64,000 nt of DNA from Rhodomyrtus psidioides (Eukaryota > Streptophyta > Magnoliopsida > Myrtales > Myrtaceae), in the NCBI GenBank assembly GCA_021437785.1, contig JAILYB010000002.1:19516001-19580000 (forward strand). The letters are read 5' to 3'. Shown here piece by piece: positions 22,795 through 32,544 of this stretch (position 1 is its first letter; each line of letters opens with the position of its first letter). The position numbers and the translations under genes are program-made. Below the pieces are notes generated by a model. That model saw only the letters and a program-made list of their open reading frames with translations, was not told where the DNA came from and did no database searches.

Positions 22795-22805
22795 GCTATA
22801 TAAAG
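22795..22805 (+). promoter_or_regulatory. TATA box of the DRB gene
   Basis: CTATATAAAG lies about 30 bp before the likely transcription start (near 22828) of the 5'UTR exon. Good match to the plant TATA consensus. Confidence 0.75.
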
Positions 22806-22860
22806 AGTGAGACCAACCCCTGTTCCGTTTCAGCGATCGATCCAGAGCGAGGGAAGAGAA

Positions 22861-22878
22861 ATGAGCGATCTTTGCTAG
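22861..22878 (+). CDS. Micro-uORF in DRB 5'UTR
   Basis: ATG AGC GAT CTT TGC TAG encodes MSDLC. It precedes the main start codon after splicing and has a purine at -3 (GAAATGA), so it could lower translation of the main frame. Function is inferred, not shown. Confidence 0.4.
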   Translation: MSDLC

Positions 22879-22903
22879 TTTTCTGAGCTGGAGCTTCCTT
22901 GCT

Positions 22904-22928
22904 CGGCTCCGGCTCCGGCTCCGGCTCC
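22904..22928. repeat. (CGGCTC)n hexamer repeat in 5'UTR
   Basis: About four perfect copies of CGGCTC inside the first DRB exon, with another partial copy after a short gap. Confidence 0.85.
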
Positions 22929-23040
22929 TTCCCCGGCTCCGATTTCTACTCTGGCTTCTGCTCTGTTTCGGACACCATCGGCTTCTTCACGTACGTATAT
23001 CTCTCTCTGTGTGTATCGCTGAAAAATGCGTGCTTTGCTT

Positions 23041-23287
23041 GAATAGTCGACATTTGGCCCATGACTTTTAATAACTTGTTTTCTAGAACTTTCTTACCAA
23101 CTATTGGCTATGAATCTTATTGACTGGAAGGATAACTAGAGGGAAAATTCAAGTAATTTTGAGGACAAATGTGACTCTATGTGGGAATAAATAAATGTAT
23201 GAGGTGTTGTGACAAACTTTAGCGACTTTACAATTTATGGTGGACATTTGAGAAATATTGAAACGACTTTGCTAAATCTAAAAGGTG
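23041..23287 (+). repeat. Duplicated intronic segment, copy 1
   Basis: About 247 bp from GAATAGTCGACATTTGG to GCTAAATCTAAAAGGTGA in intron 1 of the DRB gene. A nearly identical copy in the same orientation lies at 23772-24017 in intron 2. Only a handful of differences are seen. Confidence 0.93.
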
Positions 23288-23361
23288 AGAGTGCTAGAAA
23301 GCCTTTGTCTTTCAATATGACAGTCATTGCCTGTTTCATTTTTTCAGTTGTACCAGCCAGA

Positions 23362-26300
23362 ATGGAAGATCTCAGTGAATTTTCTCTACCGGAACTTTCT
23401 TTAGCTATCCCTGCTCAGGCTCTAGTTCCAACTTCAACTCAATACTCAGAGCAAACTCAGGTTTCCTGCCCTCCTTCGGGTAAGTCTTGCCTTCTGTTTT
23501 GGTATCTCATCCGATTTTACTTGTTCTTGGCGAAAGAAATCAATGTTAATAATATTGTATAGCTTAAACATTTACCTAACTTTGGGGTTTGTCTCACTTT
23601 GCTCTCCATTGTTTAATTTTCTATGAATGTACCCTATGTATCCTGATTTCTACCGAACAATATGGCCCAAGTTTTTTCCAAATTGTAATGCATGGCCCAC
23701 TGTGTTCACATAGGGTCAAATCTATGTTTTTTTTTTCCATTTGAATAGTCGACATTTGACTTTTTCCATTCGAATAGTTGACATTTGGCCCATGATTTTT
23801 AATACCTTGTTTTCCAGAACTTTCTTACCAACTATTGGCTATGAATCTTATTGACTGGAAGGATAACTAGAGGGAAAATTCAAGTAATTTTGAGGACAAA
23901 TGTGACTCTATGTGGGAATAAATAAATGTATGAGGTGTTGTGACAAACTTTAGCGACTTTACAATTTACGGTGGACATTTGAGAAATATTGAAACGACTT
24001 TGCTAAATCTTAAAGGTGAACCAGGAAAAATGATGCAACAATTAGCAAAAATAGACCGATCCATAGCATCATATGTATGACTTGATACTCAGGGAAAGGG
24101 TGTTTTTCTTCTTTTGATGTGTTTCGGATTGTTTGATCTCGTAGAAAAAACTGGAAAACAAAAAAGAAGTAAAGATCTGCTACCTTTAGATGTGGTAACA
24201 TGCTTTTCCAGAAATTTTACTTGATGTATCATATCCTTGTATCCTCATAGATGTGCAGAAACGACTTCTAATTTGGCATTTACTTTAGTATGCTCTTCCT
24301 ATGAGGTCAAAAGGTTTGTGATTTCTAGTTGTTTTTTTGAGTATAGAACCTGAAGTGTGTTCTCTTTTTTTATTCATGTTACCAAACGGTCGAAAGGGAC
24401 CTTCAAAATCTTGAAAATGGATGATGCTACTAGATAGTGGGAAAAAGACCGGTGATGTGTGCATCATTAATAGCCAAAAAGGTGACCTTATATATGAAAC
24501 ATATGCAATTTATTCAGGTGTTCCGGAGCATATGATGTACAAGAGTCGGTTGCAGGAGTATACGCCAAAGTTAATGGTGCAGTTTCCTATTTACAGCACT
24601 ATAAATGAAGGGTCTCAACATGCCCCAAAGTACAGATCTATCGTATCTGTAAATGGAAAAGCCTTCGCCTCTCCTGACACGTTTCCCAAAATAAAGGAAG
24701 CTGAGCAAAATGTTGCTCGAATGGCCTTGGATTTTTTGCCGAAGAAAATGGAGGATGAAGGCTGTCCTCTCATCCATAAGGTTCGATAATTCTTTACCTG
24801 TTGCTTGTATCTTGATATACCTTGCGAGCGATTCACTTGAATTATTAGTTAGCATATGTTGTATAGCTGAAATGTTGGAAATTGTTATCGTTGAGTTATG
24901 GCCATGTTGTTATCATGCAAGTGGATATCTTGAGGAAACCTTTAACTGAACCAATCGTACCATTTGAGACCTTGCTATGACTGTACATCAGGTGGATATA
25001 TCTGCAATTTCTACTCATTACTATTGTCTTATAAAAGCTAATCGCAAGAACATGCCTTTCTATGGTTGATGATATAATTCATCCTTCTATGTGCACGTCA
25101 CAAGGAGGTCTACATTTGATTCTCATTATGTAAATGTTCTTGTCATGTTGTCAAGTTCCTGGTGTCTTGTCTGATCTTTAGATGGATTTTCGTGGTATTG
25201 CTTCTATTGAATGACTGACAGTTATTCTCGACTATATGGAACCCACTTAATCGATTGAGGAATATGAAGATATGAGGTATGAAGGTGCTGCTTGGGTGCT
25301 TACATAGATAATAAGACACTAGAGAGTATCTCTAATATTTTACAATCTGTTTGAACCAATAGCAACTAGAAAACAAGATTTTGCTTCACACTCTCAATGC
25401 TATATTTTGATTCTTGATTCATCCTTCTTCTTTTTTTAGCTAATTCACTGGTTATTTCATTACTGCACAGGATGCAACTTTTTGCAAGTCTGTTCTTAAT
25501 GAATATGCAGCCAAGATGAACTTGCAAATGCCCAAGTACACAACTATTCAGCCACAAGGGGCAGTTCCAGTTTTTGCATCTTCTTTGGTATTCAATGGTG
25601 TAAGTTACACGGGCGATGTTGGTAAAAGCAAAAAGGAGGCTGAACAATTGGCAGCCCGTTCTGCCATTCAATCCCTATATGGTATGCCACATTTTATACT
25701 TTATTTTGAACGATTCTACCCATTCAACTAATAAAGGACATAACGCAGCTGATGGCGAGTCGAAAATGGTTCTTTTGAGGACGATAAAGTCTAAGTGCAA
25801 ACTTTATGCTGCATACCGGGATCCTAAGCATACGTGTCCTGTTGGAGCGAATGTGGGAGGCAATTCTGAAATCTCAAATACTGAGCATAAAGAAGCTTTA
25901 GCTTCTGGGCCAGCTGATTATATTCTTGGTTGTGCTATTCCCAACGCATGCTCAGAGGTACCTACAGCACATCATTTGCTCCAAAAACCAAGACCAGTGG
26001 CTATATCATCCTTTACTGTAGGGATTCCTTCGATCACCGAACAGCAGCCTGTTGCTGCTATTAGTTCTGGTAAAAAGCGACGCAAAAACAAGAAGAAGGC
26101 CAACAAGAAACTGCGTGTTGATCCTCAGTAGGTACTACCCCTTTCTCCTAAAATCCCCTTTTTGAACCATGTTAACTGAGCTTTTGTCATCGTATAGTGT
26201 TGCTACTTTTCTTTGAACTTTGTTTCCTATATGTGTGCCATGTGAGTGTCAATTAGTATGCATACTAATGCTAATTTTCAGAAGGGTATCTTTAAAGACA

Positions 26301-26675
26301 CCTTTACTCCTGTGGCCATTTCCTCTTCAATAGATCGGTGGAATATCTTGGATTTTTTTTTTTTACCGCTTCCTGATAGGACCCTTCTCTGTGAAAATAG
26401 TCAACCACCTTGTTGGACATTTGTGCAGTGACTGTAGGCGATGAATTGTTGCTGGACAAACTGTTACTGTTTGCTTTTGCAGTTTTGAGTTGAAGTCTCC
26501 CCTTATGTCGGTCAAAATGCATGCGATCCATGCTTGTCTGCCTGCGTTTCTTTCTGTTTTAGAAGTTGGATCATTCACTCTGTTGCCTAATATTCATAAT
26601 CTTTGCAGGTTACCCAATGCTGTGATGCCTTCTGACCAAGCCCCTCCTTGTCCTGTTGCCCAGTATACGGAATAA
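23362..26675 (+). CDS. DRB-type double-stranded RNA-binding protein (HYL1/DRB1-like)
   Basis: Coding exons: 23362-23479, 24518-24780, 25471-25681, 25749-26127 and 26609-26675, after a non-coding first exon. All junctions are GT-AG and phases agree, giving 345 aa. Residues 1-43 are a leader. DRBM1 is at about 46-117 (MYKSRLQEYTPK, NEGSQHAPKYRS, KEAEQNVARMALDFL) and DRBM2 at about 131-197 (CKSVLNEYAAKM, SYTGDVGKSKKEAEQLAARS). A basic cluster near 305-320 (KKRRKNKKKANKK) could be a nuclear signal. Two N-terminal DRBMs and a loose tail fit plant DRB proteins that assist Dicer-like enzymes in miRNA or siRNA processing; which DRB class is not certain. Without the last splice the frame would stop at 26131. 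TATA box, uORF and duplicated introns are listed separately. Confidence 0.88.
23772..24017 (+). repeat. Duplicated intronic segment, copy 2
   Basis: Direct repeat of 23041-23287, located in intron 2 about 730 bp downstream. A short third piece (GAATAGTCGACATTTGAC) lies at 23744. Copy 1 lies in intron 1 just before coding exon 2, so a local duplication, not retroposition, is likely. Confidence 0.93.
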
Positions 26676-28258
26676 ATGTCTGAGCTTTCTAGTTAGACAT
26701 TAGCTTTCGAGGCTCGGCATCGGGGCTCTATCTCTTTTGAGCGGTATGCAAACTTTTGCATTGTAACCTTAAACATGTGATTTTGTAAATGTCATAGTGG
26801 ATGTGAGGTCCACGTACATGATGGTAAGTGGTAAACGATGATCCTACAATGTCTGTTCAGTTAAAGGAATTTGTGCCTTTTGAATTTGTTGGTTCCATGG
26901 CTGGTTATGTGTTGTTGTGTGATTATGATATTGCAAAGGTATATCCCATTAGCTGCTACTTTATTGTGGCATGATTTTGAATTAGGAACGAGAAATGACC
27001 TGTTCAATATCCCCAAGGCTGAATGGCTTGACAGATCACGTACCCAAAAATAATGTACAGAAGTTCATACCCAACTTTCTAACACAGCCAATCTGAATCG
27101 TCTTTCTTGACCAATGAAAAAATAATGTACAGAAGTTCTTTAACTAATTTAGAAACAAGCATATTATGTAACCTTTTGAAAGCTTTCTATTGCCCGAGTG
27201 AGGATGTTTTTCTCAGAATATCTTGTTTGACAACATGGAAGAGAACTTCCTGCACCGAATTTCATTTGAATTGCCGAGTTATGTAGGCCTCATGGTCGTC
27301 TCCTGGAGGCTGAGGAGTCGGGTTATTGAGCAATCGGGATAAATTACAAAGATGTGCGTGCACCGATGCAAATCCTAGTTTCTACTTGGAATCGATAATA
27401 ATTTGGTGTCCTGAGTAGGGGCAGATGTCGAGCTCTTTTAATACATTTCACTGACCATTGAATCTCGAACACTCGCGCGTCTTTACAATTCGCAATTCAC
27501 CTCACTTGCGCGTCTTTACAATTCACTTTAACATATAAGCAGCGATAAGATCATACAACATACCACATGATCGGTCTCAACTTTTGATGAAGTACAATTC
27601 ACTTTTCACTTCACTCGCGTGTCTTTACAATTCACAATTCACTTCACTCGCGCGTCTTCACAATTCACTTTAACATATAAGCTGTGATAATATCACACAA
27701 CATACTACAGGTTCGGTCTCAAGATAGGTCTTAACTTTTGATGAACTCGTCATCAGATGAGATTAGAAGCTGTTAGAAGTCCGAAGGAGGTGATTATGTA
27801 TGAAATATGAATCCCCACCACCTATTTCGTCTGTTTGCACTTTGCTTTCTAATAACGTAAGCTAACAACCTGATTCTTGGTGATAATAATAAAAGTGATT
27901 GGCATGTTGATATCATGGCCAGGTTCACCCCCCAAAATTGACGTGGAATCTCTCATCTGCTGGCAATTTGTTGCACTCCATACTCGTTCATTTGGCTCAG
28001 TAGAATATCTTATTCGCGAAGAGAAGACAACCAGACAAAATTCAGAGAACCGGGAAAATCGACTTACAGATTGAATTATCTAAAGAAGAAGAAGAAAAAC
28101 AATTCTGCTGACATTTCCAGAGTGCCATAAAGGCAAAAACTATATGTCCTACATAAAAATAAAAAATAAAAATCTTCTTAATTGTATCTATCTAGTAATG
28201 AACTAAATTGCTTGTTTAATTCATCAATGATTTTTCTTCTCTTTTCGTCTTTATAAAC
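26676..28258. other. DRB 3'UTR and gene-free DNA
   Basis: The first ~130 bp probably hold the 3'UTR (ATTGTAACC and TTTTGTAAATG near 26760-26790). After that nothing genic is recognised; it contains the duplicated block 27471-27744. Confidence 0.45.
27471..27744. repeat. Tandem duplication, ~142-bp period
   Basis: Unit 1 (27471-27590) and unit 2 (27613-27744) share ACTCGCGYGTCTTTACAATTC, TTTAACATATAAGC, GATAAKATCA and a CAACTTTTGATGAA end. Each unit itself holds two copies of the CGCGTCTTTACAATTCAC phrase. Confidence 0.8.
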
Positions 28259-28626
28259 TTAGAGCCTATTTGACAACCTAATTTAGTGCCAAAAATTAAT
28301 TAGCTTAGCACCTAACAGGATTAAGTTTTTATATCTATAACTAAAGATGAGTTAAGAGATTCAATCGAAGACAAAAAAAAAAAAAAAACACTAAATTAGG
28401 AAGGCGAGCGAGGGATTACTTAATTAGAACAAGTAATTGATCACAATTAGTATACTGCCTTTTATATTGCTAAAAACCTATTAATAATGATCACAATGTC
28501 ATGTATGGTAAGAAATTAATAATATTTAGTGATCAATGTTCAATTACCATCAAACAACTTCGCATTTCTTCTTTCAACACCTAAAAGTAATTCTCAGCAC
28601 TAATTTTTCTGTTTTATAACAAACAA
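28259..28626. repeat. AT-rich MITE-like segment
   Basis: The left edge TTAGAGCCTATTTGACAACC with TTAGTGCC and the reversed right edge TTGTTTGTTATAAAACAG with TTAGTGCTG look weakly inverted. No target duplication is resolved; limits approximate. Confidence 0.35.
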
Positions 28627-28714
28627 GAGAAAAATTTCTAAAATAAATCTTCTTTTGAACAAAAAAAATAGTTGCATTTTTTCCAAAATGTATTATATCG
28701 TCCTCATTTCCTTG

Positions 28715-28829
28715 CCATTCCAAACAAAATCAAATCTAATTATTTTCAAGTTCTTCGGTGTCATTCCTTATCTTATCTTGCGATAATCATTTCTTTCCAG
28801 CATATGTGATTTGATTTTGTTTGGAATGG
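28715..28829. repeat. Perfect 22-bp inverted repeat hairpin
   Basis: CCATTCCAAACAAAATCAAA followed by TC at 28715-28736 is exactly complementary to 28808-28829, with a 71-bp loop. It looks like the core of a small MITE. Confidence 0.85.
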
Positions 28830-29151
28830 AAAGAAAAACTGGTGGTTGTCTGCCTTAAATATGTAATATATATATTTTGCGAATGCTGCCCTGTACGAAG
28901 TATTCCTCTGCTGCGTGTGCCTGTATGGACGTAGATAGACTCTTTTACTGGTGTTTTTGCCGCTAATTTTAAGGTAGGTTCAGTTGATTGGTGTCATTTG
29001 CCGGGTGGATCTCCCCTCCAATACCGTTGAAACGGGTGATTGGTTTCGCTAATGTTTGCTCTGTCTGACCATAGATATGGGGATTTGTCTGTTCTTCGCT
29101 TGGCTTTCATATCTTTGGAGTCACTTCGTCGGCTTCTCAACCAGTCAAGAC

Positions 29152-29400
29152 ATGGCCAGTCTGGAAAGCCTACCGGATATTGTCATGACTAATGTTCTCA
29201 GCAGGCTACCTGCTGATCACGTTGTTCATTTGCGGAGAGTGTGTAAAAGATAGTGCCCTTTGACTGCTACCCAGTATTTTCTCCAGGTGCATCTTGAAAG
29301 ATCTACTCCAGTAATGTATTTCCAGACCTGTTCCGCCGAACATGCTACGTTCACTCTGTGCTCTGTTGACTGGAGCTCTACGAAGAGAAGCAGCTGATTA
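29152..29400 (+). pseudogene. F-box protein pseudogene, copy 1
   Basis: From the ATG at 29152: MASLESLPDIVMTNVLSRLP then ADHVVHLRRVCKR, a clear N-terminal F-box (the SKP1-binding motif of SCF ubiquitin ligases), followed at once by TAG. Read through, a short F-box-protein-like stretch continues (HLERSTPVMYFQTCS ... DWSS) before further stops. The next 400 bp are a diverged duplicate. Confidence 0.75.
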
Positions 29401-29547
29401 GGGACATATGGTTAATCGAATAATGTCGGTGATTGGTTTCTTTAATGTTTGCTCTGTTTCTAATCCAAAGATATGGGAATTCGTTTATGTTTCACTTGGC
29501 TTTCACATCTTTGGAGTCACTTCATCGAGTCCTCAACAAGTCAAGAC

Positions 29548-29960
29548 ATGGCAGTTTGGAAAGCCCACCGGATAATGTCATGACTGATGTTATCAGCAGG
29601 CTATCCCTCAATTTGTTCAACTGCATCATGAAAGATCTACTCCAATAACGATTTTCCAGACCTGTTCGCACGATTCCCACGATCATATTGCTCATGACGA
29701 GTTCACTCGGTTCTCCGCAGACTGGAGCCCAAAGAAGAGGCAGCAGCTGGTTAGGGATATACGGTCGCAGAAAATTGAATCACTGCCGCCAGAATTTTTT
29801 TTTCGATTTTTGGGTAGTTGCAATGGGTTCTTAATTCTCAGAAGTATGGGGATGTCTCCACTTACTTCCATTTCAACCCTATCACTCGAGCAAATCGCCC
29901 TCACCCCAGATTGATTGTCGGCTTACTTTTCAACTCATTCAAAAGCAAGTGTTAGTTCCT
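29548..29960 (+). pseudogene. F-box protein pseudogene, copy 2
   Basis: A second copy of the same sequence: the upstream phrases TTTGCTCTGT, TGGCTTTC and TTTGGAGTCACTTC and the start ACATGGC match copy 1. One base is lost after the start, so the F-box (SPPDNVMTDVISRLS) is out of frame with the ATG. Further on, 'IFFFDFWVVAMGS' and FQPYHSS-like stretches resemble the C-terminal region of F-box/associated proteins, with several stops. It is cut at 29971 by a hAT-like element. Confidence 0.7.
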
Positions 29961-29971
29961 TCCACTTATTA

Positions 29972-30540
29972 ATGGGTGAGCCAAAAAGACCGTCCGGACC
30001 GGATCGGGACCGATTGTTCGGTTCCCCGTTTTAGAGGGATCCGGTCCGGTTCCCGGTTCCTAAAATTGGAACCGGTGACCGGGCAGTCCGATTCTCGATT
30101 TTAGGCCTAGGATCGGACCGGACCAGACAGCCTGGACTGGACCGGTCTTTTTTTTTTTTTTAATTTTTTTAAAAGTAAACCTAAGTTTACTTGTTTAGGC
30201 TTAGGGTTTGCTTCGCACATCTCTTTTCTTACCTCTTTTCTTTGAAGACCTCTTTTCTTGCCTTTCGCGTTCCTACTTCGTGAACCCACTTTTCAATTCT
30301 TATGATGGTCGTAGGTGATAAGTTTGGGAATTAAACTTGACCGGACCAAAATTAAGCCTTTGCGATTTTTTTCGGGCCTTGGAACCGCTCGGGAACCAGA
30401 TCGGACCAATGGTCCGGTCCGGGTCTCGGTTCTGAGGGTGGCCGGTCCGGTCCGCGGTTCTAAAAAATGGGAACCAGGACCACCGGTCCGGTTCGCGATT
30501 TTTTATGGGAACCGGACCGGACCAAGAGCCGCTCACTCCT
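29972..30540. mobile_element. hAT-like non-autonomous element 1 (CCGGTCC-rich)
   Basis: The left end ATGGGTGAGCC and reversed right end AGGAGTGAGCGG are inverted. Subterminal regions are packed with GGTCCGG/CCGGACC motifs. The flanks ACTTATTA (29964-29971) and ACTTTTGA (30541-30548) agree at six of eight positions, fitting an old 8-bp hAT duplication. No transposase. Confidence 0.75.
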
Positions 30541-30548
30541 ACTTTTGA

Positions 30549-31316
30549 CTTCGTATAGAGCCAATTTATTGGAAAATATCCCTATGGTATTTTGATGAAT
30601 ACAAAACCATCTCGAGTTCTAATGTTTATCATGATGAGTGTATATGGTGAAATAGTTACCATCATCAATGATACTACATCGTCTTAAAACCTTGTTGTAC
30701 CAGATGAGCGAACAAGTGTAAAGAGGGTGCATCATGGCAGCTTGGAAGGACCAGTCCAGATGGGATTCTTGGAAGTCTTTGGTACTGATAGAAGGTGGTA
30801 AGATCGTGGTGGCTATCTTAACATATCTTTGGGTCGATATCATCGCTGGAGATTGTCGGCCAAGTTACTTGCAAGAAGCACTATATATGTTGGTTTAGAG
30901 TAACAAGATTGGCCTAACAATAGTGAGATATTCCACTGACCAGTATGACTGTTTTAGATTCTAATGTTAAGGGGGGTGTTTAAGATGGCCTCTTGGGTTG
31001 GCATCTTTCGGAGATAGATACAACATCGTTGGAATATGGCAAACAATCCTTACGACTTATAAGAGTTCATCCAGTCATGCTGATCGGTTCGAGCTTGGGA
31101 TTTCCCATGGGGAAGTTACTGAAGAAATCGAACTGAAGGGAATAGCTTCTGAATTGCACTTAAGTTCTTTTGACTCCTGTGAAGATAACTTTGGTCTTTT
31201 TGCGTGTACTTTGCTTGGGAAAGCGAATTGGTTCCATGTGCTCCAGCCATATGAAAGAATCTGAATCTCTTGTGTCATGACAAAGTCTAGTTACAAGTTA
31301 CAACCTTCTAAGAAGG
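30549..31316 (+). other. Possible continuation of the F-box pseudogene
   Basis: Between the two hAT-like elements the plus strand reads, through stops, IQNHLEF, MAAWKDQSRWDSWKSLVL and, at 30998-31264, a longer frame with FSSFDSCEDNFGLFACTLLGK-like content. This could be the C-terminal half of the F-box gene, but I cannot prove the link. Confidence 0.3.
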
Positions 31317-31324
31317 ATTTTCTC

Positions 31325-32110
31325 TAAGGGTGTGCAAACCGGACCGGACCGGCCCGGGACCGGCCCGGCCCGGACGGGTTGGTCTGATCCTTGAGGTTGG
31401 CGGTCCAATCCCCAGTCCCAATAAATGGGACCGGTGACTGGGCGGTCCGGTCCCTGGGTTCCATGGTTTGGGACCGGACCGGCAATGTTTAATCTAGTTA
31501 ACCTAATGATTTTTGTTTTAAAAAAAAAATAAAGTAATCAAACACCAATTGGACATACTTCTTGAGAATGGAACAAAAGGAAACCAAACAAACACATGAG
31601 ACATAAAAGGAGACGCAGTGGGAAACAAATGATGGATGACATACTAAAGTCTGGTCAATGTGGCTTTTAGAATGAAAAAACTCCCAACCGTCCAGTACAC
31701 TTACATTTACTAGTGACATTCCTATAGCTTCTATTAAAGTATAGAAAATCATGATGGAGAAAATTAAACCGATTTTGGAGCTCAAATAAAAAGTTTATAT
31801 CAGTTCTATCATTTTGAAATATTTCCTTCCAATTAAGATTAGTCATGAGTTAACATGGATAGCAAAAATTCTAGCATTCCTGTTGTTGCATAAAAACTCC
31901 ATCGAAGAAACATGTAATTTTCATAAGCAGTTAGAATTAGCGATCCTACTGGGTCGAGACCGGGACCGGCCCGTACCAAGACCGGCCCAGACCGTCGGTC
32001 CCAGTCCGGTCCGGTCCGGTCCGGTCCGCTCCGCTCCGTGTTCCCGAAAATATAGTACGGTCCCCGGTTCCATGCCGGGACCGGACCGGCCCGGACCATG
32101 CACACCCCTA
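31325..32110. mobile_element. hAT-like non-autonomous element 2 (CCGGTCC-rich)
   Basis: The left end TAAGGGTGTGCA and reversed right end TAGGGGTGTGCA are near-identical inverted ends. Both subterminal ~150 bp are dense in GGACCGGACCGG-type motifs. The flanks ATTTTCTC (31317-31324) and ATCTTCTC (32111-32118) match at seven of eight, an 8-bp hAT-type target duplication. 786 bp; the AT-rich middle has no transposase. Confidence 0.9.
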
Positions 32111-32544
32111 ATCTTCTCGTATAGAGGAAACTCATATTATCTCATTGAAGTAATAATCTCAACCGCTTTAGACCGTAACAAAAATGAGATCGGGAAACAT
32201 GAATTATCAAGAAAGTTAGGAGACACAAAGCCCCTTCTTTAAACAGAAAAAGGAAACTTTTAGAATTTGTCCATTAAATGAGACAATGTGGCTTTTTGAT
32301 TAATCTGCAACCACATTTGTGACATAAAAATGAAATTCTCCAATACAAGCGGGCTTTTTTCCAAACCAGGCGTAAAAATGAAAGTATTTACCAAATGAGA
32401 TGTTTTTTTTTTATTTATCAGATTAGGGGCCGCTCGGCAGTCTTACTGTCGAGCCACCCGCTAGTGCATTGCCAGCGACCTGCTCGGCAATTTCATCGCC
32501 GAGCGGGGGACAATTTTATGGCCAAGCACCCGCTCGGCAGTTGG

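Larger units (their letters stand above)
22828..22990 (+). other. Non-coding first exon (5'UTR) of the DRB gene
   Basis: The exon start is estimated from the TATA box. It ends at 22990 before the donor GTACGTAT; the acceptor is TTTTTTCAG at 23347. It contains a 5-codon uORF and a CGGCTC repeat, so the main start codon lies in exon 2. Confidence 0.6.
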
